Program-made: the position numbers and the translations under genes
Shown: positions 14,597 through 27,999 of the stretch, in pieces
Layout of the letters: every line of letters begins with the position of its first letter
Numbering within the stretch: the first letter of the stretch is position 1
Notes under the pieces: generated by a model
The model's database searches: none
Told to the model about the DNA's origin: nothing
What the model saw: only the letters and a program-made list of their open reading frames with translations
DNA from: Blasia pusilla
Lineage: Eukaryota; Marchantiophyta; Marchantiopsida; Blasiales
Assembly (NCBI GenBank): GCA_050084515.1
Contig: CM114271.1
Coordinates: forward strand, 2,852,001 to 2,916,000
DNA: 64,000 nucleotides
Direction: 5' to 3'

Positions 14597-15550
14597 TTAA
14601 CGATGCTCTCTGTATCAGCACAAAACCCAATATCCCCAAATAACTCTCAATACCCAAAATTTCCTAACACGTGGAGGGAAAAAGACTAGAATGGGTAACC
14701 TGAATAAATTTCGATCTCTCCTCAGCAACAGAAAACCTCGACCCCAACTCAATCATGAAGACAAACTCCTCCAAGTAGCATGTCGTACTCCCCTAGTACT
14801 TACGATGCTCAAATCTCCTCCTTGTGCGGTGCGGGTCCAGTGTATGGTGCGGCACTAATGGCACGGAATCGCTACAAATGGCACGGAACTCGAGAATGGG
14901 GTACGGCACTCAATGGCATACCCTCCTCAATAGCAACACACGCTCTGCTCCAATGATGGTGCGGCTCCACGATCGAGATGGTGTGGTGCGGCCACGAGCA
15001 ACATGGCGTGGAAATCGGCGGCGCGTTGCAGCTATGGGCATCACAACACGGTACTCGATCATTGTTGAGCGGCTACCGCACGGTAGCGCGGTGGCTATGG
15101 CAGCTTGCTTAATCAACCACAACTTTGTGCTCCAAACTCAAAAATTGTGCATCGTTTCTTCAGCAACATACACAGCTTCTCAATCTACGACCTCATTAAA
15201 TTGGTTTCTTCATTCAACCTTCCAATAAAAATTGACAGGGATTGTCATGCAGCCCTTCAATGTGCACTCCTACGAAAAATTTGGCAGCGCTTCTACGATG
15301 CCAAATTTGGAAATCCGCCCCCATATTCAATCTTTAAAGCAACTTTGGCAGCGCTTATGCGTGCCACTCTTCCACACAAAAAATCAGCAAAGAAAGAGCA
15401 AAATCAAGTGGCTCTTGCTCCGGTGAGCACTCCTATGAGCCCTTGAATGGGGAACACGGTCCCCAACATGCACCAATAGCGAGTGACTAGTGAGCTCTTC
15501 CATTGAAACTCTCTCACTTACTCATTCTCTCTTTGTCAAATCAAGTAGAT

Positions 15551-16046
15551 CTCACATCAATATCTCACACCAAACTCTCTATGGTGTGCACTCTCTCTCA
15601 TGTCAAACCAAACCCACTCTCCTAATAAGAGGCTTGGGTTATACACACAAGGCAAACAAGACCATAGCTCCGCCGCCTCATGCCAAGAGGTTCAACAAAG
15701 AGAGAATGAGCTCTGAAGCTATCTCTCTTGGAGGTATACCCCCTTCCCTCTCCTAAGCTCTCTCCTTGTCAACCTATGCTCGCAGGTCACATCCTTGGCT
15801 CTCGACCTCCTGTAGCAAGTCAAGGGCCACTTCCCAAAAAGAAAAGTCAACTATATTCTAAATGGGAACTGACCCAAAATAATAAGTTTCTATATATGGC
15901 TCCAAATGAGCTAAAACGAAGGGGAAACTTACTCTCTCAGGTTACCCGGGGCCTCAGCAGGTCATCCTTGACCTCTTGAGGCTATCCTCCAACATCTCCA
16001 AAGGGGCTCTACTAGATCGTGCCGATCTATCCTAACAGTCGTGACA
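15551..16046 (-). repeat. 5' LTR of Ty3 copy A (~0.5 kb)
   Basis: Matches the repeats at 47,691-48,042, 57,597-58,089, 58,090-58,587 and 58,890-59,398. In element orientation it starts TGTCACGACTG. Shared landmarks on the plus strand are CCAAACCCACTCTCCTAATA, CATGCCAAGAGGTTCAAC, CTCGCAGGTCAC and a GATCTATCCTAA end. It lies on the gag side of copy A, as a 5' LTR should. Confidence 0.75.
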
Positions 16047-16900
16047 ACGACCAAACATGCATCAGGGTTAGTTCCTAGTTCAAGGACTTGAGTGAGTAGA
16101 GAGGGAGAGTGTCCTCGCCTCTTGCAAATGAGAGTTCAAATGCATCTTGAAGTGTGGACCCGCATTTCATGTGTCCCATCTTGACTCACGATTTGGCATC
16201 TTGTGGTTGTCTTACCTCCCTTTGTGTTTCATGACTAGTCTCGTGGTGTCTCGTCCATCTTGACTACTCACATGTTCCTTGCTTCTTGCCCTCGATTCGA
16301 CACTTGGATTCAAGGTCTCAAACCTTGCTTGCCTTGTCTTTGTCCTCGCGCGTAGCTACGCCTCTTTCTCACCTAAGATCAATCACATGACACATGCGCG
16401 CTGTCACCTAGGGTTTAGTCTTATGGCTAGTTCTATTTCCCTTCCTAATCTCGAGACCAGCAAGCATAGGTTTAAATTTTGGTGGATCACACAAGGGTCT
16501 TCCTCCTTGGACCTGCGATCATGACTCATTTCCTAAATCCTCACTAGTGTGGACACCATAAACTTAGCTATTTGTGACAAAGGGAGGGAGGGAGGGATGG
16601 AGGGCTGATAGACGGAAAATGGATTGAGGGAGGGATTAGGATCAGACAATAGATGGTTGGAAGACCAAAAAATGAGGAGCAAATAGATGTTTTTGTTAAT
16701 ATACTAGTTATTTATTAATGACTTAGAAACCGTAGTCATTACCACTAAATGACTTAGTTAGTAGGACTCTACATGTCATCAATCATTACGAGTCCTTTTG
16801 TGTCATCAATGACTCAACCTAGTCATATATCAAAATCATAACAAGATTTACTTCTAGTATATAAGGTTTGAGATACCTCCCTAAGTACTCCCTTTCAAAC
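16047..16900. other. Intergenic, purine-rich tract, no gene
   Basis: Contains a GGGAGGGAGGGATGGA tract near 16,580-16,660 and a TGACTTAG/AGTCATT-rich stretch at 16,700-16,840 that resembles sequence inside the 13.1-kb insertion. No coding segment is recognised. Confidence 0.5.
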
Positions 16901-17359
16901 ACCATAACAAGAAATGGATACCTCATTATGTATCATTTTTGGAATTACATATATAGTGGTCGGAAGGGAATGTCGAGTTTATACTTGGTAAGGTAGTTTG
17001 AATTTACCAACATATGCACATTGGCAACATTTATGACTCCCACGAATGCTATACTTCATGACTTGTTGGATAAAGGAGTGGTGGTAATATTTGATGGCAT
17101 GATCATCTATTTTGTCACTTAGAAAGAACTTAAAATTTATTTTCCTCTAAGAAATCTTGGACAACCCCAACTCCTTCACGATTATGGGGCTCAAGAAGGA
17201 GAGCAAAGCACTTGTATTAGCAAGCAACATCACATCGCAATAAGAGATCTTGGATCTTAGATACACAAGATTGGGCGTCTTCTTGGTGACTTAAAGGGAC
17301 GTTTCCACACCTCATGTCAACAAGTGTTTAGCAACTAATGCAATCATACTCCAATTACT

Positions 17360-17984
17360 AACCTTGAGTTTTGAGCATCCCTTCGCCATGTGCCCAGGTT
17401 AACCATATTTGTAGCAAAGCACTTTGCCATTCCCTGACTTCGGATGCTGCCCTCCATTTGGCCGCCTGTTGAGTTCCACTCGTTTTGCTGCCGGGGCAAG
17501 AGATTCTACTTTGTTGCGCTTGCCCCCACTCCAAACCCTCTTGGATGCCTCTTTTTTTGTTGGATTCTTCAAAAAAACCTTTATGCTTGAAGGATTGTTG
17601 GACTTGGACCTCATCGTCCCCTATCCGCTTTGCCAACTTCAAAAGTTCCATGCACATCTTTGGTAACTCCATCATTATAAGAAGGCCTTTTTCGCACTTG
17701 CCTTAAGTCCACTAAAGAAGATGACCTTCTTTGCGAACTCATCCATCTTAAGTATAGACTTTAGTTTTACACTGAACTCCTACACATAAGAGCTTAGCAA
17801 CCCGCTCTACCGCAAAAGCAAGAACTCTACACCATTTCAGAACTCTTGGTACTCCAGAGGGAATCAGTTGCCAATTAACACCTTTAACTCCTCCTAACTC
17901 ACAGATGATCCACCGGCTAAAAGTTATTCCCGATAAGTTGTCCATCATCGGAGCGTTGTCGTCCCTATCTAGGTTAGGGCCCAT
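17360..17984 (-). pseudogene. Gag C-terminal half with degraded zinc knuckle
   Basis: Continues the gag that starts at 19.4 kb beyond the inserted LTR-like element. It includes a helical capsid-like part (ELKVLIGN, FLLLR.SGLLSSYV.EFSVK), a basic segment rich in Lys, Arg and Gln, and a knuckle whose second Cys is Tyr and whose next Lys/Trp position is a stop. The role would be particle assembly and RNA binding; this copy is non-functional. Confidence 0.65.
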
Positions 17985-19266
17985 TGTCGTGTTGAGAGCC
18001 TTTCTTCAAGTAAGGGCAGACCTTCTAGCTGTGGCAGACGTGGTCGATGCAAGATAAACTCTATGAGAAGATCTCCTTTTTCAATATAAAATTATTATGT
18101 ATACTCTCCATTCTCTCACGACAAGTATCACAAATGGAAGTGCCGAGGCGATCACTTCTTCGTAACATCGGACCCCGAAATTCCTAACTATAAAATCCCT
18201 ATAAACTATTTTACGCTTGTACACGAGGAAGATAACATAACTAGTGTGAAACCCTACTTGAACAGGCCTATTGACGTCAATGGATTGTTATATAAGGACA
18301 TAAAAAGTACAATCCCATGTCCTTCCATATGTGACGATAGGAAGGATCACGGGAGTTGGAGATTGAATGACCTGGTCCATGAACGTCTCCCCAAAGTGAT
18401 AAACTAAATAGTGAGGGAACCAGTGCCTATCTACAAAGAGTATCTTGACATGGTATGGATTGAGGAAAGGAAAGTATGACACAACTCGTGCTCCACCCCT
18501 ATCCATGTTTGACAAGCATTCTCTACTCTCCTCAAGAATGGGTTTTGGCGGAGTTATTCTCCCAACAGGGGTAATTCACTCTCATTGGGAAAGTAACAAG
18601 CCCAAGCCAAAATATTCACTATTTTAGTATGACTAAACTTCTCTAAGGTGACAAACCTCTCATCTCCACACACACACCACACTCTAAAATCCTCTCGAAG
18701 AATAGCCATGGTCAAGTTACTCTCCCAAGAATGATGATCTATTCTCATTGGAAGAGCAAGCAATCCCAAAGCCATACACTCAAGAGTGACACGAAAGACT
18801 CAAGATGTCGAATAGAAGGTGATGAACCCTTGAAGGTCCCTCCTATTTATATACTCACAAGAGATCCACAAGAAAACGAAATAGAACTAACATTATCTTA
18901 TGCCACATGGCTTCCTCTCAAGGCTTAGCCAATCATATTTTGACACAAGTAGATTTTCTTTTATCTCTTCCAAAATATCCTCTTTTATCCATTTGATATT
19001 TTCCAAATTACCCCAACTAATCTAGCCACCAACCAAGCCTACTTTTGCTTTTCGATAAAACACCAACCTCATTACTTTACTTTTATAAAGTCATCTTTTA
19101 TTTATTACCTCTTTTCCTAAGTTAGGCCCGCATAAAAGAGGCACCATAAAGAGGTTTAAACATGGGAATTTCCTTTTCCTAAGCTAATTTACTGAATACT
19201 AATAAAACTCTATCTAACACTTAACGAGGAAGGAGTTTACACACTGGATGATTTTACTATACGATA
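17985..19266 (-). repeat. 1.28-kb LTR-like element, copy 1
   Basis: About 1.28 kb, homologous along its length to 31,811-33,096. Ends are TGTCGTGT and ATACGATA on the plus strand, a decayed form of the inverted TGTCGTAT/ATACGACA ends of copy 2. On the minus strand a TATA-like TATATAAATAGGAGGGACC lies near 18,846. It splits a gag gene. Short TG...CA inverted ends plus a TATA box favour a solo LTR; I could not find a clean target-site duplication. Confidence 0.55.
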
Positions 19267-19440
19267 GCGCATGATCCTTAAGGAACGTAGTTGCCATGGT
19301 CACCTTGTCCTGATGCTCTGCCCTTTGCGCCTCAAAGTATAGTTCAAATTCTGTGAGGAACTCCTTCACTTTTCAAGATCGTCCCATTCTCGTGAATGGC
19401 GTTGGCAGACTCGTCTTGGACAACTTCTAGCCAGAACTAG

Positions 19441-20440
19441 AAGCCCTGTCTGACTCCAGCTCAAAAATCCATAGGATCAAGTGCTAATCCATAGGATCAA
19501 GTGCGATCCTAGATAGGGGAAGGAGGGAAGCATGGCGGAGGTAATCCCGAATGGCATAGGAGATCCTATGGAACAACCTCAGTAAGGGAAAATGGATCTT
19601 GCAAAGACTTATGATGATGCCAAGGTGGGATCTCAACCACTCCCATGCCTCCGGAGGGGGCGATGATGCGAGAAGCACTGGAGAGCATCCAAGGTTGACT
19701 AGAGGAACCAACCATCCAAATCTATCAAAGTCAAGATGCTTAGCCTCTAAGTGGTTCTAAATCCCTGAACGAGTGAAGAATTCAGGACAACGTAGACATT
19801 TCGTATTCCGACTAGACGACCCACGGGTCCCCACATGGGGGGCCGATGCTGGTCGAGGCATGGATGTAACTCACCAACAAGAGAACATGACACATCCATC
19901 AAACTTGAGAGACAATCCCCCACCCATATCAACCCTATCACCCCCATTCAAACTAGCAATCCTGGCAATTGACTCTCTTCCCGTCCACGGTAATGCTCCC
20001 CCTAGCATGAACTCTCATCTATCTCCATGACCTAGGACTTTTAGGCCCAACCCCCTCCCAAAACAAACTAGGGATTGCATGAAGATACTAATAATGTGGA
20101 AAGTGGATAGGCAAATCCGGATTAAAATGGATGGGAACATAGATCTACCTAAGGGTGGGGTAACGGAGACAAACATGAATCAAACCTGAAGGAGAAGTAA
20201 GCATGATAAATGGAGAAGAACGTAGATAAGAAGGGGTGGTGTGGATGAACAAAAGGAATTACTTTGGGAACACTCACCACATGGCAACAAATGAGACCCT
20301 AATACCTACAGGAGGAACCCTGATAAAGACAACAATCTAGAAAATAGAAAAACAATAAAAATACTTCACATACGAATCATTGCACGACCAAAACGTAGAG
20401 TAAGCTAAGCTCTTCTAGCTCTAAGCTGAGCTAAGAAGAA
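19441..20440. other. Intergenic, no gene
   Basis: No recognised coding sequence. A small tandem duplication of AATCCATAGGATCAAGTGC lies at about 19,466-19,504. Open frames here are short and without family resemblance. Confidence 0.5.
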
Positions 20441-20599
20441 CAAGGGAATGGGGAAATGCCGATTGCGAAGGCTGTGTAGCCAATTGTGGGGCAATAATAT
20501 GACCTCTCACGGTTTTGAAGGGGGGCAATTGAGTGTAGCCCTAAAAATGCAACCTTGGTCAAAGGAGACGAGATAGGGTCAAAATCTACCCAAACTGTA

Positions 20600-20640
20600 A
20601 GGAGCGAAAATATAAAGCTCTCGCCAAACAATAAGAAGCT
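20600..20640 (+). promoter_or_regulatory. Candidate psaE core promoter
   Basis: GAAAATATAAAGC gives a TATA-like box at about 20,611-20,617, and the duplicate keeps ATATAAT at the same place (about 44,161). About 40 bp downstream both copies have GGATATGATA, resembling the GATA/I-box motifs of light-regulated plant promoters. If used, the 5' UTR would be about 0.4 kb. No transcript data support it. Confidence 0.35.
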
Positions 20641-21061
20641 AAAGGATATGATAGTGGCTATGGCATGCTATCCCTCCGGCGAGACATCCGCTAGGGCCAA
20701 TTACGTTCATCCATTCCATGCCTTTCCATACATAAGGCGCCTACTGCCCGGTGCCCGACAAGGACCAATCCAAGGTCTCCAGTGAGCTGCCCGCACCAAC
20801 CTTCATCGGTCATATCCACTCCCGGCCAAGTTGCTCAACACCCGCTGCCCGCTGCCCGCTGCCCGTTTCACTGCTCCCTCCAATGGAAATCCCCGCCTCA
20901 CCTGCCCGTTGTCTTTACTTTATTTGTTTCCGCCATAGCCACAGACGATCGTTGCCGCGTTCAGAGCCGATAGCCTTTCCTCGAAGGAGTTGAAGTGGGA
21001 AGTTGAACATCGGTACGCAGGCAATGCGAAAGTGAAATTTCGTCGTCGGAAGCTTATCGGG

Positions 21062-21864
21062 ATGGCAGCGATTTCAGCGAGTTTCGTTGGAGTGGTGGCA
21101 GCGGGGACTCCAGTTCAGGGGTCTTTGAACAAGGTAGGCCACGGCAGGGTCCAATGCAGGCCGATGGCTGGCAATCGCTTCCCCAGTTTTGTGGTTAGGG
21201 CTTCAGAATCGGTCCAGCCCGCCGCACCGGCCGAGGAGAAAATTGCTGCACCGGAACCGATAGGCCCCAAGCGTGGTGCGACTGTGAGTGACTATGTTCT
21301 CTCCACCATGAGCAATCTCGCGAATGTTATTATGTTGTGGAAGTGGAGAACAATGTCACAGATAGGAAGTGAATATGGTTGCTCTTACCTACAGCCGACG
21401 ACTGGATGTGAGGAGTAGGGGCGCATGCTTCTTTGGACGAGAGAACGCCGAGTTCAGACCCGTCCTAGTTATGTCCATAATGAATCGAATGATCTACGTG
21501 AGTTTATTCATGGATTGTCACTGAGTTACTTACTTGCCTTTCTATTATTTGCTGTTGTACTTCTGCCTCTCTGTCGCAGGTTAAGATTCTGCGCCGAGAG
21601 TCTTACTGGTTTAATGAAAACGGGAAGGTCGTAGCCGTGGACCAGGTAAGTTTTCCTTCTGTATTCTGCCCCCTCCATGGAACATTAGCGCTCCTTGTCT
21701 CCCCGACCTGTTGTTTTGGTCAAATCTGACTTCTCATACGCTGTTGTGACGTCGACGTACAGACCCCAGGAGTCAGATATCCCGTCGTCGTGAGGTTCTC
21801 CAAGGTCAACTATGCTGGAATTTCCACGAACAATTATGCAATTGACGAACTTGAGGACGTGTAG
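21062..21864 (+). CDS. psaE: Photosystem I reaction centre subunit IV (PsaE) precursor
   Basis: Three exons: 21,062-21,283, 21,580-21,645 and 21,763-21,864, with GT-AG introns of 296 and 117 bp, giving 129 aa. The first ~48 residues ([10 protein letters not shown]..., rich in Ala, Ser, Val and Arg, ending near VVRAS) fit a chloroplast transit peptide. An Ala/Pro/Glu linker follows, then the compact PsaE core: [51 protein letters not shown]. PsaE is a small SH3-like stromal subunit of photosystem I that helps dock ferredoxin and supports cyclic electron flow. I chose the ATG at 21,062 because the frame upstream lacks another ATG. All splice sites and the frame are intact, so this is the functional copy in the window. 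A frameshifted duplicate lies 23.6 kb downstream. Confidence 0.95.
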
Positions 21865-22146
21865 TTCGAGTTCTAGCAGAGGGGACCAGAGGTGATGTTG
21901 GTTCGGTCCTTGAGCCGTGTACCATGTACAGTTGTGAGATGGAGCATAAATTCTTAAACGAGTTGTCCCAATTAAGGAGAATGCTTTGCCGTTGTGTAAG
22001 ACCTTATTTGTGGAGATACATTTTGACGTGAATTTGACATGAGTGACTGAAGCAACTCTATTCGCCTGTTCTGGCCACAACAGTGTTGTGAAACTTTGTA
22101 AATTTAAGCGCTTTCGTACGCTACGTTGCAATTTGTATTCGACGAA

Positions 22147-24560
22147 ACAAGTATGCGGCCCTCTACTATAAGGCCGGAATAATTGTCGGCTTGTGGAGCA
22201 CTATGGTTACTGCACAGTAGTATGCGATCAGTGATGTGAATTTACTGGGTACAGTTGGAATGCTCAGCAAAAGTTGTGTGAAATACTGTTATTTTAGGCA
22301 CATTTTAACATAGTTGCTGGGTGTTCACAGATTTTGGTGTGCGCTATTATTCAGTGTTGTTTGCCTGCGCTATTCTTCAACTGACTGCTGTTAAATATTG
22401 TTAGTCCGGCGATGTGCGGACATTGTTGCTTCACAGGCACTGTTTCTGGTGTGAGCTTCACAATATTGTTTGACTAATAGCCTATTATTCAAACAATATT
22501 GCAAAGTGATTAACTTGCTTGAGACTTGGAGACCATGTCTGATTGTGGAAATGCTGTGCTGCGCATATCTGAGAAACAAAGTGTGATTTCAAAGATTGTT
22601 TGCATTGTTAGAGGCATTGAAATGAGAAGACATAAAGTCAGGGCGAGACACATCATTCAGGTCGCAACACTCAGTACTATATTTGTGTTACAGTTCTCTT
22701 GCAAGGAAAAGTAATTGATGTAGGAAGATGTATTGAAGCAATCAATACTTGCACTCGGCAATCTGGAAAATTTCCTGCCGTTATGTACACAAGTAATTCA
22801 CAAAGTTTCATTCCAGAATCGACGGGTAAAAACTGATAAAATGAAGCTGAACGTTACCCGAAATAAAATGCTCAGAAGTTTGTGGAGAACGTGTCCGTCA
22901 AACCACCAACTGAGAATATTCAGGATATTCCAATGCTTGTGTTCGCAGTACAGTTACCAAACCACTGTGTATATATCTAGTGAATGCAGTGAACATTATT
23001 GTGGACACGACACAAAAATGATGTTGGGCATGATTAAGGATGATCTGCAGTACTAAAATAATGTGTAGCTATTTCATCTGCTGAAAACATGTGAGGTGGT
23101 ACATGTATCTGTCGGATAAGAACTTCAGAAGTCTTGAGTTCGAAGCAGCAGTACCTTCTTGTGGATCACTGGAAAAAGCAGAGGGTTGTCGACAACATCC
23201 CTGAGTATGACTTCAATCAGAACCCCAGAACGGTGGCAAATTAATGCAAAACCGATGTACATAAGAGTGTCGCTTAAACCATGTACAAAATTGTCTCGTA
23301 ACAGACGAGATAGACGAGATAATTCGCATGTACGAAATTATCTCGCAAATTTCTCGGCGTTTTGAGGCTTCGAGGCAACTCCAGGCAGCTCGAGCTTGCT
23401 TGGAAGTTCTCCAACTACAAAACATACATAGCCAATTCAGTGTTGTCTGGCTACTAATGTAGACAGTGGTGGCCAAGTACATGAAGTTTTGCAGAGATGT
23501 CCTTTAATTGTTGGTTGCAGAGATGTCCTGGAGTTGTTGGTGGATATGTATGATTTTGTCCTCCCGATGGCCGTCATCCTTGCAGGCATACTCCATTACT
23601 TCTCTCATGCTTTTACTACCTGGACTACAATAGCGCACACACTTATGAGTCGTGGAACATTTTCACACAAAGGTATTCAAAGTAGTCAGCTTACTGTCCC
23701 ATAAAACAGATTTTTGGAAAACAACATACGTAAGAGCTGATCGATTCCATGGGTTGAACTTTGTGTAAGATTAACATTGTTGTATTCTAAACAGCAAACA
23801 ACAGCTTGCACAGGTAGATTAATATTTAGATGAAAAACACATAATACATATACCAGTACAAAATAAGAGTGTTGGCAGCCTAGCACATTTGACAGCAAAT
23901 AGCTGGTGACGCTTAATAAACAAGTGCTAAAATGCCGTGTGTACCAGATCCTCATAACGTCATATATAGCAACTCAACATTAAGATGAGTTATTGTAGAA
24001 TCAAGATACTCATGAATAGCGACAACCGAACAACTCTGAACTTGTAGTGGAATTTTTAAGCACATCAAACAACAGAAAATCTAGTACGTTTACCAACCTG
24101 AATTCCTTTACTCTTGAAAAATTCCAGACTTACAAAGGGAGATTAGTGTTCAAGCAGGGAGCCAATAACTTAAATTAGCGCTTGTTGCATGATTGAGATC
24201 TAATCACTTTCCTTTTTTCGTGAGCACAAATTGAAATTACTGTCACTCTCCGAATGACCATAAGTATTGACCATAATCTTGCTTCATAACAAACACAAGC
24301 AAAGTTGAACCTATTTCTAAGCATGAGAATCTGATAGTTTGAGTTGGCGCATAAAAATAAATACATAATGACTGGGTGATAATCTCATATACCTGACCAA
24401 TCTCTGAGTCGATTACACTTTTGTTTATTTGCTGACTCCGGCATCACAGGTCTCTGATATGACGTACCGTGGTTGTGGAATTGATATGTGGTAGGATTTC
24501 TCGTTGGTGGGATCTTTTCACCATATGTTGAAGATGTCTGTTGAGTTACACTATTCATGT
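22147..24560. other. Intergenic region 3' of psaE, no gene recognised
   Basis: Moderately AT-rich with open frames up to 107 codons (22,733-23,056) that match no family I know and are not conserved at the psaE duplicate. One local inverted repeat (GAGACTTGG...) is too weak to call. I see no reliable feature. Confidence 0.5.
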
Positions 24561-26089
24561 GATGCTATGTTTTAGGGAGATTAGGGATAGAATCACTATC
24601 ATGAATGTTCCTCAAGCGTGTAAGTAGATGAGTGGCTTTGGTAGAGGATAAAGAGATTATCTCAATATGAACCTTCCTTATAAATTTGAGCTCTTGGAGT
24701 TGCTTCTCTTTTATTCCGCGTGTTAGTCTTGGATAATGCACTACAACTTGTTGGCGCGTTAGCTCGGATTCATTGAATTCAACTCCCTTGTGCATCATGA
24801 CTTCCTTCTAGACCCCTGTACCATATGGAAATATACCAAACACATGTATCAGATTAAGTTAGATTGAATGCATGACCAATCCGATTGTACCATAATCCTA
24901 TTGAAAACACATACTTTTTGCAAGTGGGTGCTTCCTCAACTCCCGAAATGAAATTGCCCATAGCTTCCTCTGATCATTCAATTGGCTTATCCGACATCTC
25001 AAGATATCGTCACCCCAATAGGAGTGATCAAGGCCTAATTTTTTTGCATATTTTAATTGAGCGTCTGTTGGTGGAATAACTGGAACATGAGCTTTGTCGA
25101 GTAGCTCAAGCATGTAATCCATAATCAATTTTCCAAAATCCACATACTATTTGGGTACCTTATAGTGACACTGTTAGAACTATTACCTATGGGCGTGGAA
25201 AGGGTAAGTTCACTGAGCAATTATGACAACACATATGAGGTGGACTGTTAGGTTGATGTGTGGTGTCTTTGAGTCATGTGGAGAGCAGTATGTGAGAAGT
25301 CACTTGGTATAATTGTTGTACACACCAGAGTAGTTTGCTGAATTTGTTTAAGAATCTGACTAGGGTGGCGCGTCGTCATGGCTGCATGGGAGTAGTCGTC
25401 TGAGTTGCCGTTGCTCACCTATGCTGCTGGAAATGGAGATATAGCTGTAGCCAGGTGTGGCACGGGTGCATTTGAGGTAGACTTCCTCCTTCGGCGAGCT
25501 CTGTATGACCCTTCACTAGTTGCCATACTATTTACAAAGAGTCTAGATTAGTTGCAAGTACTGAAGAAGCTGACGCAATTATGTTTATTGGCCAAATACA
25601 TGGAAATTTGCAGGATCGTATGAACCAATGATGCGCAGTTGTGCCCAAGTCTTGACTCTAGACAACATAACATACACAAGATCCAATGCAAAAGCATCCT
25701 TTATGACTAGGAGAAACTTTCTTGTCATAGTTAGACCCTCATTCTTATGTCCAGTTCAGGCATACCCTCGAATAAGCGGGAATGTCCTCTTATCGTATTT
25801 CTTGTTTGGACCATGTTGCAGAGTGGCGAAGTTGGTTCTACTAACATGAATAACCCTGTTATTTGAGTGTAGCATGAGAGATCACTATCTCATTATCTCA
25901 TTACCTTTATAGATACAATCTATAATTGTTGCTGACGAACTGTTGGTTGCCCGGTTTTTTTTAATGTTGGACGTGAGCAGCACTTGGCAACCCATTGCAA
26001 CAAACAGAAGTTGGTGAAAACTAGGTCAGATATCCATTCATTAAGCTCTAACCCAACACACTTGTCGGTAGAAACATTCACAGGGAAGA

Positions 26090-26900
26090 TGTTAGGTGAA
26101 CCATATAATCTTTGAAGTGCAAGAACATTGTAGAGCTGGACACCAATACGATGGGAGCATTATGATTTGGATATCTTCCCGTATAAAGTCTATGCCAATA
26201 TTATCCTCAACAAAATAGTCCCCTATAATTGTATTTATGTCGTCTTGTGTGGGCATTCTGACTCTTAGATGTGAAAAGAATGTGAGGAGTCTATGACCCT
26301 CATTATGCCTCATAGGAGCGCTTAACTCAAACTTGCCCATAGTTTCATAAAATGTAGAAGAAGAGATGTGACAAAGAAGACACAATGGAACAAAGTTGTG
26401 TCGGCACACTGGTGATAACCGACACATGTTACCTACTAGTACGACAAGTTTCCTTGAGAAGGGATTTAATTGTAAAGATGGACTTACTTGGCGACTATCA
26501 CTATAACTTTAGCATCTCTGGGGAGAAAATATTGAGTAAACACAATATACATTGAGGGAAGGTCCCCCTTCACAAGTAAAGCACACGTAGAATGGACATT
26601 AATTGCTCTCTCATGAAGCTTGTCATAGAGATACCAGTCATTGCCATTGACAACATAGGAATGGAGTTCAGTGACCAGTACTTTTGCATGAAGTGAATAA
26701 AGAACATATTACCACAACGAGGTGGGCCGATGAGCATCACTAATCTAGACTATAACGCTTTGATGGCCTGACATAGTTTTTTTTGCTCAATATTTAGGAT
26801 ATGAAAAGGCAATTCTTCCTCAGCCTCAAGGTGTGTGTCCTCATAAACACAACTAACCCAATACTGGTTAGCAATAAAAGAATCGGGAGAGATATCAAAT
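26090..26900 (-). pseudogene. PIF1-like helicase remnant of the Helitron
   Basis: Near 26,730 the frame reads LIGPPRCGNMFFIHFMQKYW, a Walker A (GPPGCGKT-like) in which Gly and Lys are replaced. It is followed by PMLSMAMTGIS, resembling the segment after Walker A in PIF1/Helitron helicases. At 26,427-26,092 the stretch HEGHRLLTFFSHLRVRMPTQ followed by DDINTI matches the later helicase region in which a short loop of F..L..LR....T..D recurs. It would unwind DNA for rolling-circle transposition. Loss of the Walker Lys and many stops make it inactive. Confidence 0.55.
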
Positions 26901-27484
26901 ACCAAATCTAGACCAAAACATCCATGACTTTTGTCACAATCTCACTTGTATGAACTTCACTCCACAAGTTTGCAACATATATTTTCATTTTGTCTACAAT
27001 GGAATGAGGATTCCAAAAAACCTTTCTATAGATACATTCATGCAAATATGTTCAGTTACGTGACAATACAGTAAGAATCTGAGATTATGATCTAAATCAT
27101 ATTTTTTGTAGTAAATGGTTAAATAAGAATTCATTCCATTGGTGGAATGGATCAAACTTAGTAAAACAAACCACCCGGTGTATTTTCTATACTAAGTTCC
27201 CATTTGAATCAATCGAAAAAAGTTTTTGGACTTTCTTGTACATGTTTTAAGTACGTAGTATACACTCTAGAAGTCAGTGAATGTTAAACCAAATAGGCAG
27301 TGCGGACGATGAAAATATACTATTGTTGGATGAATACACAATATAGTTGCACTTTTGTATGAGCAGATTCCCCTATGGAGAGGGCTTGAGTAAATATATT
27401 GAACACTCTAAGATCTATGAATGATAGGAATTTTTAGAGCTGTTAATGCCACCTTAGTCGACGACATTGATTTATTCAACACCA

Positions 27485-27675
27485 ACCCAGAAACAAGGCG
27501 TAGTTTTATCTCATCTATCCCCTCAAGGCCTAAGCATCTTGCACATTCAATAGTAATGTTGAGGGTTTCTTATGGTTTAGATTTAAGGGCATATTTCAAC
27601 AAGTAAGTGAGTTTAAATGACCATTGGATGTTTATCACATATTGCAAGTTCATATGTGCCCCCGAAAGAAGCAAT
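27485..27675 (-). repeat. ~190-bp internal Helitron duplication, unit 1
   Basis: Matches 28,003-28,185 with scattered substitutions; shared landmarks are GTAGTTTTATCTCATCTA, CCTAAGCATCTTGCA and AAGTTCATATGTGCCCCC. Both units encode the same part of the Rep (minus-strand LKYALKSKP / LNITIECARCLGLEGIDEI in this unit). Confidence 0.8.
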
Positions 27676-27999
27676 ATGGTTGGGTGATAGTGACTTGCAC
27701 CTACTTGTCTTCAACGTCAATCTTTAGTGTTGCGTAAACATACGTTCATTAGGACACGCTCTTCCTACCAATCTTCACCCAAACACACTCACGTTAGTCA
27801 GATCTGGGTCAATTGGCCTTCCAACCCACCGAGTTCTAAACTAAAAACCTCATCAAGCTCAACCTTCCATAATTTCTAGCTTTGCAACATGGGCAAGTCT
27901 TTTGAGACTTGGGATAGATTTTCTTGTTTGTCCAAACACCTAAAACGGTGTTTGGCCACATAGTTGCTGTCGTGTCGAGAGTTTTCCTTTGAGTAAGAC

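Larger units (their letters stand above)
16990..19440 (-). mobile_element. Fragment of a second Ty3 element (gag and protease), split
   Basis: A minus-strand gag/protease remnant unrelated in sequence to copies A-C. Gag begins near 19,400 (EFLTEFELYFEAQRAEHQ, then ATTFLKDHAL) and is interrupted at 19,266 by the LTR-like insertion. It resumes below 17,985 (MDEFAKKVIFFSGLKA, near 17,740-17,695). A CCHC-type knuckle near 17,400 reads CYKYG-stop-PGHMAKGC. Near 17,200 a protease-like ANTSALLSFLSPIIVKELGL stands where DTGATHNFLSP would be expected. No RT follows, so the 3' part is lost. Confidence 0.7.
20441..22146 (+). repeat. psaE segmental duplication, copy 1
   Basis: This 1.7-kb segment aligns with 43,974-45,705 in the same orientation. 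It includes promoter-side DNA, three exons, both introns and the 3' flank, so it is a DNA-level duplication and not a retrocopy. Similarity fades upstream of AAGGGAATGGGG and stops abruptly after GTATTCGACGAAA downstream. Confidence 0.85.

Noticed and set aside
20990-21061. An N-terminal extension of PsaE upstream of 21,062
   Set aside because: The extension has no ATG (it would need TTG), and the transit peptide begins properly at 21,062.
22733-23056. 107-codon plus-strand frame
   Set aside because: No recognisable family, no supporting context; likely chance.
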